From Oceanidesulfovibrio marinus (GTDB lineage Bacteria > Desulfobacterota > Desulfovibrionia > Desulfovibrionales > Desulfovibrionaceae), in the NCBI RefSeq assembly GCF_013085545.1, contig NZ_CP039543.1:930001-994000 (forward strand): 64,000 bases of DNA. Reading direction: 5' to 3'. The translations under genes were made by a program, and so were the position numbers. The notes under the pieces were generated by a model that made no database searches, was not told the origin of the DNA, and saw only the letters and a program-made list of their open reading frames with translations. This document shows, piece after piece, positions 34,877-43,568 of this stretch (position 1 is the first letter of the stretch; every line of letters begins with the position of its first letter).

Positions 34877-36010
34877 TTACTCCTGCCCGGCAGCCTCGGT
34901 CTGGTTGTCTGTCATGTTGGCGTCAATCCCGTCGGGAGTGGCGTTGACGTCGAGCTCGTCGGGAACCAGCTCCTCTTCGGGAACGGCCTGCCCGTCCTCA
35001 GTTTCGAGGGATGTTGCGTTCTCTTCCCAGTACGGAGCTTCCACCGTGGCGTTGAGATCGAGCTTGGCCAGCCCCTCCTCGTCCGACTCGCCTGGCAGCA
35101 GCAGCCGGCTGACAAGCACAGTGGCGTTGCCCAGCGACTCCTGCAGCCATTCCTCAAAGGCGGTCTGCTCTTTTTTCTCCAGCAGCATGCGCTCCACAAT
35201 GGGAAAAGCCTGGGCGGCATCCAGGGATTTTGCTGGGATGCGCTCCTCCAGGATCACGGTCTCAAAGCCGGTAGCGCTGGCCGACACAGGGCTCGCCTCG
35301 GAAGGTTGCAGTTCGTCCAGTGCCTCCCGCCAGTTGGCCGGAAGCCGGTCCTCGCGTACGGTCATCTCCTGCAGCGTGACCCGGGGAAACGCCTCTTCGA
35401 GCTGCCGTTCGTCGCTTCCCTTCAAAAAGAGCGAGGCGGCGTCCCGCACCATACGTCTGCCCGGTCCGGAGACAAGGGCAAAGCGGATGCGGGCCGGCTT
35501 GTCAAAGTCCTTCATGTGGGCCTTGTAATACGCTTCGATTTCTTCATAGTCCAGCGAGATGCGAGGGCGCAGCACCTGCTCCATGAAGACCTGCCGGGCT
35601 ATGTTGGCGCGCAGATGCTCCCGCCATGCCGCAAGGTCGATGTACTCCTCCACCAGGATCTTCTCGAACTCGCCCTTGGGGTAGTCCACGCGCACCTTGG
35701 CCTCGGCCTCGTTGACGCGGTCCTCGGGCACAGTGATGTCGCGGGCGGCCAGAGCCTGCTCCACGAGCTTCTGGACCACAAGGGTGGTGAGCACCTTGGC
35801 GTACTGGCCCTTGAGCCGGCCCACGGTGAGGTCGCTGTCGGCGGTCCAGCCAAGATGCTGGATGTCATAGGCGTCTTCCAACTCGTGCAGGTAGATGGGG
35901 GCGCCGTTCACGCGCGCCACAACGCCCTCTTCGCGCGGTTCTTCGAAGTCGCAACCGAACGCGGCTAGAAGGACGAAGACGAGGACAATGCGGAGCAATG
36001 TATGTTTCAT
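34877..36010 (-). CDS. PpiC/SurA-type peptidyl-prolyl isomerase lipoprotein
   Basis: A 377-residue lipoprotein: signal with lipobox AAFGC (Cys20), then VVARVNGAPIYLHELEDAY and helical SurA-N-like sequence, a degenerate parvulin-like region, and an unstructured acidic tail (about residues 318-377) rich in N-A-T tripeptides. Four of six N-X-T sites have Asp or Glu at -2, the strict bacterial N-glycosylation sequon. It lies 46 bases before the surA-like gene and 65 after mfd. Isomerase activity is uncertain because the parvulin core is poorly conserved. Confidence 0.8.
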   Translation of the reverse strand: MKHTLLRIVLVFVLLAAFGCDFEEPREEGVVARVNGAPIYLHELEDAYDIQHLGWTADSDLTVGRLKGQYAKVLTTLVVQKLVEQALAARDITVPEDRVNEAEAKVRVDYPKGEFEKILVEEYIDLAAWREHLRANIARQVFMEQVLRPRISLDYEEIEAYYKAHMKDFDKPARIRFALVSGPGRRMVRDAASLFLKGSDERQLEEAFPRVTLQEMTVREDRLPANWREALDELQPSEASPVSASATGFETVILEERIPAKSLDAAQAFPIVERMLLEKKEQTAFEEWLQESLGNATVLVSRLLLPGESDEEGLAKLDLNATVEAPYWEENATSLETEDGQAVPEEELVPDELDVNATPDGIDANMTDNQTEAAGQE

Positions 36011-36075
36011 GGAATATGGAGTCCGAATAGCGTGTCGCTTGGCGCGGTTTGACCGAAGAACGGACGACGCGCCGA

Positions 36076-39000
36076 TCAGGAGGTTCGGGCGGCTGCTTCA
36101 CCCGGTTGGAGAGCGGCCAGCTGCGTGCCGGCTTCCTCTAACCGGGCCTTGATATCTCCCTTTTCTTCCAGGCGCAACTCCAAGGTGGCCGGGGGCGAAA
36201 GCTTGGCGCGGCCTTCGTGCCGCACAGTCCAGGCCACAAGCTCCTCCGGAGCCACAGGTGAACCTTCTGTAAGAAACGTAAGCCGCACCATGGACTCGAA
36301 CAGCTCGGCCTTTTCCACGCCCAGGGAGCCGCACAGCGCCTTGATCTCCAGCACGGAAAGGAAGTTGATGAGCGGCGTGGGCAGCGGCCCGTAGCGGTCG
36401 CGGATCTCGGCCTGCAAATCGCGCCGCACCTCCGGGTCCCGCGCCGAGGACAGACTCTTGTAATATGTCAGCCGCTCGCCGGCGTCGGCAATGTATTCTT
36501 CGGGAATATTGGCCTCGAACCCGATAACGAGCTCTGTCTCCACTTCCTGTTGGATGGGGCCGCCCTTGAGCCGGGCCACCTCCATCTCCAGCATCTCCAG
36601 GAAGAGGTCCAGGCCGATCTTGGCGATGTGGCCGGACTGCGACTCGCCCAGGATGTTGCCAGCGCCGCGCAGGCGTAGATCCTCCATGGCCACCTGGAAG
36701 CCCGCGCCCAGGTAGTCCAGGTCCATGATCACCCGCAGCCGCTTGCGCACTGTGTCCGAGAGCCGGTCCTGATCCGGCGTGACGAAGTAGGCGTAGGCCT
36801 GCCGGTCCGAGCGGCCCACCCGTCCCCGGAGCTGGTAGAGCTGCCCCAGGCCGAACATGTGCGCCTGGTCCACCACCAGGGTGTTGGCGCGGGGGAAATC
36901 CAGGCCGGACTCGATGATGGAGGTGCAGACCAGCACATCCAGCTCGCCGTGCCAGAAGGCGTGCATGGTCTCCTCCAAAGTGCGCTCGGCCATCTGGCCG
37001 TGGGCCATGCCCACACGCGCGTCCGGCACGAGCTTGACCACGAAGTCGCGCACCTGCTCCAGCCCCTGCACGCGGTTGTGCACCCAGAACACCTGCCCCT
37101 TGCGCTCCAGCTCGGTCTTGAGGATGGCCTTGAGCATCATGGGGTCGCGGTTGAGAATCGCCGTCTCCACCGGTTTGCGATCGCGCGGCGGCGTCTCGAT
37201 AACCGAGAGCGAGCGTACGCCGGAAAGGGAAAGCTGCAGCGTGCGCGGAATGGGAGTGGCTGTCAGGGTCAGCACGTCCACCTGCTTCTTGAGCGACTTG
37301 AGCCGCTCCTTGTGCTTCACGCCGAAGCGCTGCTCCTCGTCCAGGACCAGCAGGCCCAGGCCGGGAATCTGCACGTCCTTGGAGAGCATCCTGTGCGTGC
37401 CGATGAGGATGTCCACCTGTCCACGCTTGGCTGCCTCCACGATGGTGCGCTGGGACTCCTTGGTGACAAAGCGGCTGAGCATGGCCACGTTGACCGGGAA
37501 CTCCTTCATGCGGGAGCGGAAATTCTGGTAATGCTGCTCGGCCAGCACCGTTGTGGGGCAGAGCACGGCCACCTGGCGGCCGTCCAGGGCGGCGCGGAAG
37601 GCTGCGCGCATGGCCACCTCGGTCTTGCCGAAGCCCACATCGCCGCAGACCAGCCGGTCCATGGGCTCGGGCTTCTCCATGTCCGCGAGCACGTCGTTGA
37701 TGGCGCGCTCCTGGTCCGGCGTCTCCTCGAAACCGAAGGATGCCTCGAACTCCCGGTACATCTCGTTGGGCGGATCGTAGCTGTAGCCCTTGGCGATCTT
37801 GCGGTAGGCGTACATCTCCACCAGATCCTGGGCGATCTTCTCCACGGCCTTGCGCGCTTTCTCACGCGTGCGCACCCAGCCGATGCCGCCCAGGCGGTCC
37901 AGCGAGGGGTCGATGCCTTCCGGCCCTTTGTAGCGCTGCACCAGGTTGAGCCGATCCACCGGCAGGTAGAGTTTGTCGTCGCCCTGGTAGTGGAGCAACA
38001 GGTAATCGTTGCCCACATCACCCAGGTCGAGCCGGATGAGCCCCTGGAACCGCGCCAGGCCGTACTCGCGATGCACCAGGAGGTCGCCGGCCTTGAGATC
38101 GTCGAAGCTCTTGAGACCTACGAAGTCTCGCCGCGAGGGAGCCGGCCGGCCCACGGCCCGCGGCTGGATGACGTCTTCGCCAAGGATAACGGTCTGACGC
38201 CACGGCAGGTCGGCGCCGCCGCGGAAGTCCGAGACCAGGGCGTAGAGCCCGCGCTCGTCCTGGGAGTACGCGGTGCGCGGCCGCAGCCCGTCCGCCTCGG
38301 CCAGGGAGAGAAACTTTTTGCGGGCCTGCTCCCTGGAAAACGTCAGGATAGTCTGGGCATGGCTGGCGCGAAGCTGATTGATGAGCGCCAGAAGCGCCTG
38401 CCAGGGCCGATCGCGCTCGGCGTTGTCGCGCGCTTCCTCCCCGGCGAGCACGGCCATGAGCTCGTTGAAGTTCTCCACGCGCCGCTCGGGCAGATCCACA
38501 CCTTTGCGGTCGATGCCCATGACGAGCTCTTCAAAGACCACGCTGCCGGCAGCCTCCAGCACGGCGCGCGCCTCGTTGCGGCTGCGTGCAACCACAGGCC
38601 GCAATCCACCGGCGGACACGGTCTCGCCTTCCTCGTCCTCTTCTTCGGCAAAGGCGTCGGCTCCGCCCAGGCGCTCGCGGATGGTGAGCTCCCAGCTCCA
38701 GAGCGCCTCCTCCAGCACGGTGTCCAGCACCTCGGTGGCTCCGAGCAGGAAGACGCGGTCCCTGGGCAGCCACTCCTCCAGAAAGCAGGCGTCCTCGTAG
38801 AACAGTCCGGGGTGGACGGCGCCGGGGTCATCCTCCAGGGCGATGGCAGCGGCCTTTGCCGTTGCTGCATCCAGGACCCCGTCCTTTTCCAGCCGTTCCA
38901 CGCGCTTTCTGGCGGCGCGGACCATCTCCGGGTCGGCCACGGAGGGCGTCACCGGGATAAGCGTGGCCTCGTGCAGACTCTCTTTGGCGCGCTGGGTGGC

Positions 39001-39618
39001 GGGATCGAAGAGCCGCATGTCCTCCAGGGTGTCGCCGAAGAACTCCAGCCGCAGGGGAAAGGCGTAGGACGGACAGAAGACGTCGAGGATGTCGCCGCGG
39101 CGGGAGAGCTCGCCCGGCCGGGTGACCATGCCCACGCGCTCGTAGCCCCAGGCAATGGCCTGCTCCAGCATGATATCGGTGGAAAGGTCCTCGCCCTTGA
39201 TCAGATCCAGGGTGTTGGCCTCCAGCACGGACCGCGGCGGCCACTTGGGCAGCAGGTTGTCCACGGTAAGCAGAATGCCGCGCGGCTTGTCCGACTGCGC
39301 CATGGCGTAGAGCGCGGCCATGCGCCGAGCCCACAGGGCGCGCTCGCGTCCGCCGCGGCTGTCGTCGGCAAAGGGCGAAATGGCCGCGTATCCGGGCAGC
39401 TCGATCCACGCATCCTGCCGGCCGCCGCTCTGCCCTGCCAGGGAGAGCACGGCGCGCACCTGGGCGAGCTGCTCGGTGCCGCGCACCACAACAACAGGGC
39501 TGGCGCCGGACTCCAGCAGGTGCTGGGCCACGAACGCACGACCGGCCGCGCCGCTTTTCATTACGCGGATCACGCCGCGCCTGGTGCGGGCGAATTCCTT
39601 GAGTTCTGCTGGTAGCAT
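36076..39618 (-). CDS. mfd: Transcription-repair coupling factor Mfd
   Basis: A translocase of about 1180 residues that removes stalled RNA polymerase and recruits UvrA. In order: UvrB-like N-terminal domains, the RNA polymerase-interaction domain (LKAGDLLVHREYGLARFQGL), helicase motifs with Walker A CGDVGFGKTEVAMRAAF, DEEQ box VLDEEQRFGV, TATPIPRTLQLSLSG, and the TRG motif region QLRGRVGRSDRQAYAYF, then the C-terminal autoinhibitory domain. Start chosen at ATG 39618 (MLPAELKEF); a GTG at 39651 is also in frame and neither has a good ribosome site. Confidence 0.96.
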   Translation of the reverse strand: MLPAELKEFARTRRGVIRVMKSGAAGRAFVAQHLLESGASPVVVVRGTEQLAQVRAVLSLAGQSGGRQDAWIELPGYAAISPFADDSRGGRERALWARRMAALYAMAQSDKPRGILLTVDNLLPKWPPRSVLEANTLDLIKGEDLSTDIMLEQAIAWGYERVGMVTRPGELSRRGDILDVFCPSYAFPLRLEFFGDTLEDMRLFDPATQRAKESLHEATLIPVTPSVADPEMVRAARKRVERLEKDGVLDAATAKAAAIALEDDPGAVHPGLFYEDACFLEEWLPRDRVFLLGATEVLDTVLEEALWSWELTIRERLGGADAFAEEEDEEGETVSAGGLRPVVARSRNEARAVLEAAGSVVFEELVMGIDRKGVDLPERRVENFNELMAVLAGEEARDNAERDRPWQALLALINQLRASHAQTILTFSREQARKKFLSLAEADGLRPRTAYSQDERGLYALVSDFRGGADLPWRQTVILGEDVIQPRAVGRPAPSRRDFVGLKSFDDLKAGDLLVHREYGLARFQGLIRLDLGDVGNDYLLLHYQGDDKLYLPVDRLNLVQRYKGPEGIDPSLDRLGGIGWVRTREKARKAVEKIAQDLVEMYAYRKIAKGYSYDPPNEMYREFEASFGFEETPDQERAINDVLADMEKPEPMDRLVCGDVGFGKTEVAMRAAFRAALDGRQVAVLCPTTVLAEQHYQNFRSRMKEFPVNVAMLSRFVTKESQRTIVEAAKRGQVDILIGTHRMLSKDVQIPGLGLLVLDEEQRFGVKHKERLKSLKKQVDVLTLTATPIPRTLQLSLSGVRSLSVIETPPRDRKPVETAILNRDPMMLKAILKTELERKGQVFWVHNRVQGLEQVRDFVVKLVPDARVGMAHGQMAERTLEETMHAFWHGELDVLVCTSIIESGLDFPRANTLVVDQAHMFGLGQLYQLRGRVGRSDRQAYAYFVTPDQDRLSDTVRKRLRVIMDLDYLGAGFQVAMEDLRLRGAGNILGESQSGHIAKIGLDLFLEMLEMEVARLKGGPIQQEVETELVIGFEANIPEEYIADAGERLTYYKSLSSARDPEVRRDLQAEIRDRYGPLPTPLINFLSVLEIKALCGSLGVEKAELFESMVRLTFLTEGSPVAPEELVAWTVRHEGRAKLSPPATLELRLEEKGDIKARLEEAGTQLAALQPGEAAARTS

Positions 39619-39734
39619 GGGGGTCAATGCTGAGAGTACTGCCACGAACACGGGCCGCCAACCGTCGCAACTGACGGCGGCGGCCCGGTAACCTTACGAG
39701 ACAAATGGAACGGCTCTGAAAGTACTGCGCCCGT

Positions 39735-40214
39735 CTACATGGAGACGAGCATATCGCGCTCCTCGCCGGAGAGAAGCCGATCGAGGTCGAGCAGAATCAG
39801 CAGGCGGTCTTCGAGCTTGCCCACGCCGCTGATGTACTCGGACTCGAGCCCGGCAACGACAGGCGGCGGCGGCTCCACGGTGCTGGAGGGAATACGCAGG
39901 ACCTCGGAAACGGAATCGACCACGAATCCGACGATCATGTTGTTGATCTCGATAACGATGATGCGCGTATGCTTGTCGTGATCGCGCGAGGAGAGGCCGA
40001 AGCGCTTGCGCAGGTCGATAATCGGGATGACCTTGCCGCGCAGGTTGATGACACCCTCCACGAAGTGGGGCGCGCGCGGAACCTTGGTGATCTCCATGGT
40101 CCGGATGATCTCCTGGACCTTGAGAATATCGACGCCAAACTCCTCTTCGCCGATGGAAAAGGTGACGAGCTGCATCAGCTCCGCGTCTTGCCGCTTCTGT
40201 GTTTCTTCCGCCAT
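39735..40214 (-). CDS. cheW: Chemotaxis coupling protein CheW
   Basis: A 159-residue SH3-like adaptor that bridges chemoreceptors to the kinase CheA. LVTFSIGEEEFGVDILKVQEIIR, APHFVEGVINLRGKVIPIIDLRKRFGL, and IVIEINNMIVGFVVDSVSEVLRI are family motifs. It is encoded just before mfd on the same strand, away from other classical chemotaxis genes in the window; the CheB-CheR fusion at 49.5 kb belongs to a separate set. GGGGGT precedes the ATG. Confidence 0.95.
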   Translation of the reverse strand: MAEETQKRQDAELMQLVTFSIGEEEFGVDILKVQEIIRTMEITKVPRAPHFVEGVINLRGKVIPIIDLRKRFGLSSRDHDKHTRIIVIEINNMIVGFVVDSVSEVLRIPSSTVEPPPPVVAGLESEYISGVGKLEDRLLILLDLDRLLSGEERDMLVSM

Positions 40215-40520
40215 GCATGCACCCCCTTGGAGCCATGTTCTTCGTATTCAGGAGCGCCACGGTCACAACGAAACAATCGCCTCCATAAGGGCGGTTTCGA
40301 GTGATCGCTCCAAACCCAACGGGGATGTCCCTTGCGCGACATCCGGTCCGATCGCGCTCAACATAGCCTTTCTCTTCGGCACTGGCAATCTCGTAGTCGG
40401 GATTCATTCACAAATTCAAATGGTCACACATACGCCGTAAAAATGCTCGGCTCTTCTGTTGTCATGCGCGCGGCCATCGGGTACCCTGATCCAATACCCA
40501 CGCAAAGGAGTAACAGCAGC
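40215..40520. other. Divergent intergenic region, no gene seen
   Basis: About 305 bases between cheW (minus) and the small acidic protein gene (plus). It should hold promoters for both, but I see no strong -35/-10 pair or repeat. AAAGGAG at 40504-40510 is the ribosome site of the downstream gene. Confidence 0.4.
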
Positions 40521-40757
40521 ATGGGCACATTCCACCTCGATTCCGAGGACTTATCCATAGCAGATCAGATAAAGTCCCTGTCCGACGACGAGCTTCTCGA
40601 TTTCTGGGAGGAGACACAGTACCTGGAGCGTTTTCTCGACGAGGAGCTGAGCCCGGAGTCCGTCAACTCTGTGGACTACGAGCGCATCATCCTCCTTGAG
40701 CTGCATGTACGCATGTGCATGCGCACGCTCAACTCGTCCCCCCCTTCGGGAAAGTAG
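40521..40757 (+). CDS. Small acidic hypothetical protein
   Basis: A 78-residue protein with LDSEDLSIADQIKSLSDDELLDFWEETQYLERFLDEELSPE, mainly acidic helices, and a basic, Cys-containing segment near the end (VRMCMRTLNSS). No family recognised. AAAGGAG stands ten bases before the ATG and a bidirectional terminator follows, so it appears to be a single-gene unit. Confidence 0.65.
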   Translation: MGTFHLDSEDLSIADQIKSLSDDELLDFWEETQYLERFLDEELSPESVNSVDYERIILLELHVRMCMRTLNSSPPSGK

Positions 40758-40794
40758 TTCCTGTTTCCTTTTTCCGGCCCTTTACGCCGGACGC

Positions 40795-40823
40795 AAAAAA
40801 GCCCCCGGCGACGGGGGCTTTCT
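40795..40823. terminator. Bidirectional terminator between the small acidic gene and ugd
   Basis: AAAAAAGCCCCC pairs with GGGGGCTTT around GGCGAC; an A run lies on one side and T on the other, so it can serve both convergent genes. Confidence 0.8.
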
Positions 40824-40863
40824 CATTTGTCTGAGAGCAACGTGGTTGGCTGCGCCGTGCACG

Positions 40864-42201
40864 TTACTTGCCGTCGCGACGGCCGATGCAGAAGTAGGCG
40901 AACCCGAGCTCGCCCATGATCATGGGGGAGTACAGGTTGCGGCCGTCGAAGAGCAGCGGCGCCTTGAGCATCTTCTTGATGCGGCTGAAGTCCGGGTTGC
41001 GGAACTGGTTCCACTCCGTGACCACGGCTAGGGCGTCAGCGCCTTCCAGGGCGGAATACTGCTCGTCCACGATGGTCACGCGGTCGTCGCCCTCGAAAAC
41101 CTTCTGAACGTTCTCGCCGGCCACGGGGTCGAAAGCGCGGATGCGCATGCCCTGCTCCAGCAAGGTCTCGATGATCTTCAGGGAGGCAGCCTCGCGGATG
41201 TCGTCGGTGTTGGCCTTGAAGGCCAGCCCCCACAGGGCCAGGGTCTTGCCCTGTACGCCGCCCTGAGGCTCGAAGTAGTCGATGATCTTCTGCGCAAGCA
41301 CCTGCTTCTGGCGGTCGTTCACCTCGTCCACGGCAGTGAGGAGCTGGGGCATATACTCATACTCCCGCGCGGTGTTGATCAGCGCCTTGACGTCCTTGGG
41401 GAAGCAGGAGCCGCCGTAGCCCACGCCGGGGTAGATGAAGTTGTAGCCGATGCGGTGGTCGGAGCCGATGCCCATGCGCACGTCGCGCACGTCAGCGCCC
41501 ACGCGCTCGCAGATGTTGGCCACTTCGTTGATGAACGAGATCTTGGTGGCGAGCATGCAGTTGGCGGCGTACTTGGTCATCTCGGCGCTGCGCACACCCA
41601 TGACGATGAGCTTCTCGCGGCTGCGGGCAAAAGGCGCATAAAGCACCTTGAGCAGCTCGGCCGTGCGCACGTTGTCCGTGCCCACCACCACGCGGTCCGG
41701 CTTCATCAGGTCGTTCACCGCGTCGCCTTCCTTGAGGAACTCGGGGTTGGAGACCACGTCGAACTCGATCTCCACGCCGCGCTTTTTCAGCTCTTCGGCA
41801 ACAATGGCGCGGACCTGGTCCGCAGTGCCCACCGGCACGGTGGACTTGTCCACCACAACCTTGAACTCCTGCATGTACTGGCCCACTTCGCGGGCCACCT
41901 GGTGCACGTAGCTCAGATCGCAGGAGCCGTCCGGTCGGGACGGCGTGCCCACGGTGATGAAGACGAACAGGGAATCCTTGAGCCCCTCGGCAAGATCGGT
42001 GGTGAAGGTCAACCGGCCTTCGGCGTAGTTGCGCTTCACCAGATCCTCGAGTCCGGGCTCGTAGATATGGACCTTGCCCTGCTTCAAGGTCTCGATAACA
42101 TCAGGATTAACGTCGACGCAGCTTACGTTATTGCCCATTTCGGCAAAACAGGCCGCGCTTACCAGGCCGACGTATCCGGTACCTACAATACAAACATTCA
42201 T
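40864..42201 (-). CDS. ugd: UDP-glucose 6-dehydrogenase
   Basis: A 445-residue enzyme oxidising UDP-glucose to UDP-glucuronate with two NAD+, supplying surface polysaccharide synthesis. MNVCIVGTGYVGLVSAACFAEMG is the NAD site; the catalytic Cys is in GVGYGGSCFPKDVKAL; LALWGLAFKANTDDIREAASL and a C-terminal Rossmann domain complete the family pattern. The ATG at 42201 matches the family start; a codon further upstream at 42222 is less likely. Confidence 0.95.
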   Translation of the reverse strand: MNVCIVGTGYVGLVSAACFAEMGNNVSCVDVNPDVIETLKQGKVHIYEPGLEDLVKRNYAEGRLTFTTDLAEGLKDSLFVFITVGTPSRPDGSCDLSYVHQVAREVGQYMQEFKVVVDKSTVPVGTADQVRAIVAEELKKRGVEIEFDVVSNPEFLKEGDAVNDLMKPDRVVVGTDNVRTAELLKVLYAPFARSREKLIVMGVRSAEMTKYAANCMLATKISFINEVANICERVGADVRDVRMGIGSDHRIGYNFIYPGVGYGGSCFPKDVKALINTAREYEYMPQLLTAVDEVNDRQKQVLAQKIIDYFEPQGGVQGKTLALWGLAFKANTDDIREAASLKIIETLLEQGMRIRAFDPVAGENVQKVFEGDDRVTIVDEQYSALEGADALAVVTEWNQFRNPDFSRIKKMLKAPLLFDGRNLYSPMIMGELGFAYFCIGRRDGK

Positions 42202-42405
42202 GAGCTCTTTCTCCAGTCTCACTTATTGCTTTGGGGATACGCTGAGGAGTATGCATCCCAACCTAAACTCCGAGTCTATGCCCTGAAAATTTGCGCAGGG
42301 CAAGCATGCGGTCCGGAGGAATGGAACGGACCTTGACATTCTCTGCAGCCGCGGCGAAGACACTAAAAAAACGGATACATTGCATAACCAAGGAGCATCT
42401 CTGAC

Positions 42406-43131
42406 ATGCCTACCCTCGCAGTCAACATAGACCATGTCGCCACAATTCGCCAAGCAAGGCTGGCAACTTTCCCCGATCCCTTGAAGGCCGCCCTCGTCGC
42501 CGAGGAAGCCGGCGCCCACGGCATCATCGCCCATCTGCGTGAAGACCGTCGCCACATCAACGACAATGATGTGGAGAGAATCGCCAAGGAAACCAGCACT
42601 CTGTTTCACCTGGAGATGGCCGCTACCGACGAGATGCGCAAGATCGCCCGCCGGGTGAAGCCCTACTCCGTATGCCTGGTGCCCGAAAAGCGCAAGGAGC
42701 TGACCACCGAAGGCGGCCTGGCCGTGGCCGGCCGCGTCAAGCATTTCAAGGACTACGTCGGCCCCCTGCAGGACGACGGCATCAAGATCAGCCTGTTCAT
42801 AGAGGCATCCAGCGAGCAGATCGACGCCGCGGCCGAGATCGGCGTGGAGTATGTGGAGATCCATACCGGCCATTACGCCGACGCCGAGGACTACGAAAGC
42901 CGCAAACGCGAGCTGGAGAAGATATTCGTGGGCATCGGCTACGCCCAGGATCTGGGGCTCAAGGTCAACGTGGGCCACGGTCTGGATTACGACAACATCC
43001 TGAGCTTCTCCAAGATTCCCGCGATCAACGAGTACTCCATCGGCTTCAGCATCATCGCCGAGGCGGTATTCACCGGCCTGAAGCCGGCAGTGGCCCGCAT
43101 GGCTGCGCTCGTGGCGGATTTCTCCGCATAA
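42406..43131 (+). CDS. pdxJ: Pyridoxine 5'-phosphate synthase
   Basis: A 241-residue TIM barrel that condenses 1-deoxyxylulose 5-phosphate with 3-amino-2-oxopropyl phosphate to form pyridoxine 5'-phosphate. [42 protein letters not shown] and [12 protein letters not shown] are family motifs. AAGGAG precedes the ATG. It opens a plus-strand operon with acpS, nnrD, a CBS protein, tsaE and lysC. Confidence 0.96.
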   Translation: MPTLAVNIDHVATIRQARLATFPDPLKAALVAEEAGAHGIIAHLREDRRHINDNDVERIAKETSTLFHLEMAATDEMRKIARRVKPYSVCLVPEKRKELTTEGGLAVAGRVKHFKDYVGPLQDDGIKISLFIEASSEQIDAAAEIGVEYVEIHTGHYADAEDYESRKRELEKIFVGIGYAQDLGLKVNVGHGLDYDNILSFSKIPAINEYSIGFSIIAEAVFTGLKPAVARMAALVADFSA

Positions 43132-43146
43132 CCGTCCGGACAACGC

Positions 43147-43527
43147 GTGATTCTTGGACTAGGCATCGACGTCGTGGAGCTGGACCGCATCGAGCGTGCG
43201 ATCTCGCGCCACGGCCGGCGCTTTGCGGAAAAGATGCTCACCCCGTACGAGCTGGAGCATCTGCCTGAGAAGTTAAATCCGCAGATCCTCTACCTTTCTG
43301 CGCGGTTCGCCGCCAAAGAAGCCGGCTCCAAGGCGCTGGGCACAGGCTTCCGCCGCGGCGTTTCCCTGCGCACCATCGAGGTGCAGCCCATGCCTTCCGG
43401 CAAGCCGGAGCTCGCCTTTCTTGGCCCCGCCCTTGATCTCGCCAACGCCATGGGCGTAAAAAAGGCGTATGTCAGCCTTACCCACGGCCGCGATGTGGCG
43501 GCCGCCGTGGTGGTGCTGGAAGGATAG
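43147..43527 (+). CDS. acpS: Holo-[acyl-carrier-protein] synthase
   Basis: A 126-residue enzyme that transfers 4'-phosphopantetheine from CoA to acyl carrier protein. ILGLGIDVVELDRIERA carries the Mg-binding Asp and FAAKEAGSKALGTGF the second metal/CoA motif; VSLTHGRDVAAAVVVLEG ends the fold. The GTG start lies 15 bases after the pdxJ stop and agrees with the family N-terminus. Confidence 0.95.
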   Translation: MILGLGIDVVELDRIERAISRHGRRFAEKMLTPYELEHLPEKLNPQILYLSARFAAKEAGSKALGTGFRRGVSLRTIEVQPMPSGKPELAFLGPALDLANAMGVKKAYVSLTHGRDVAAAVVVLEG

Positions 43528-43568
43528 GCGCCGGATATCCGGAACGCCAAGCAGACAAGGGAAACGTG

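Noticed and set aside
36859-39615. 918-codon plus-strand frame opposite mfd
   Set aside because: Antisense shadow of mfd with low-complexity His/Leu/Gly composition and no ribosome site.
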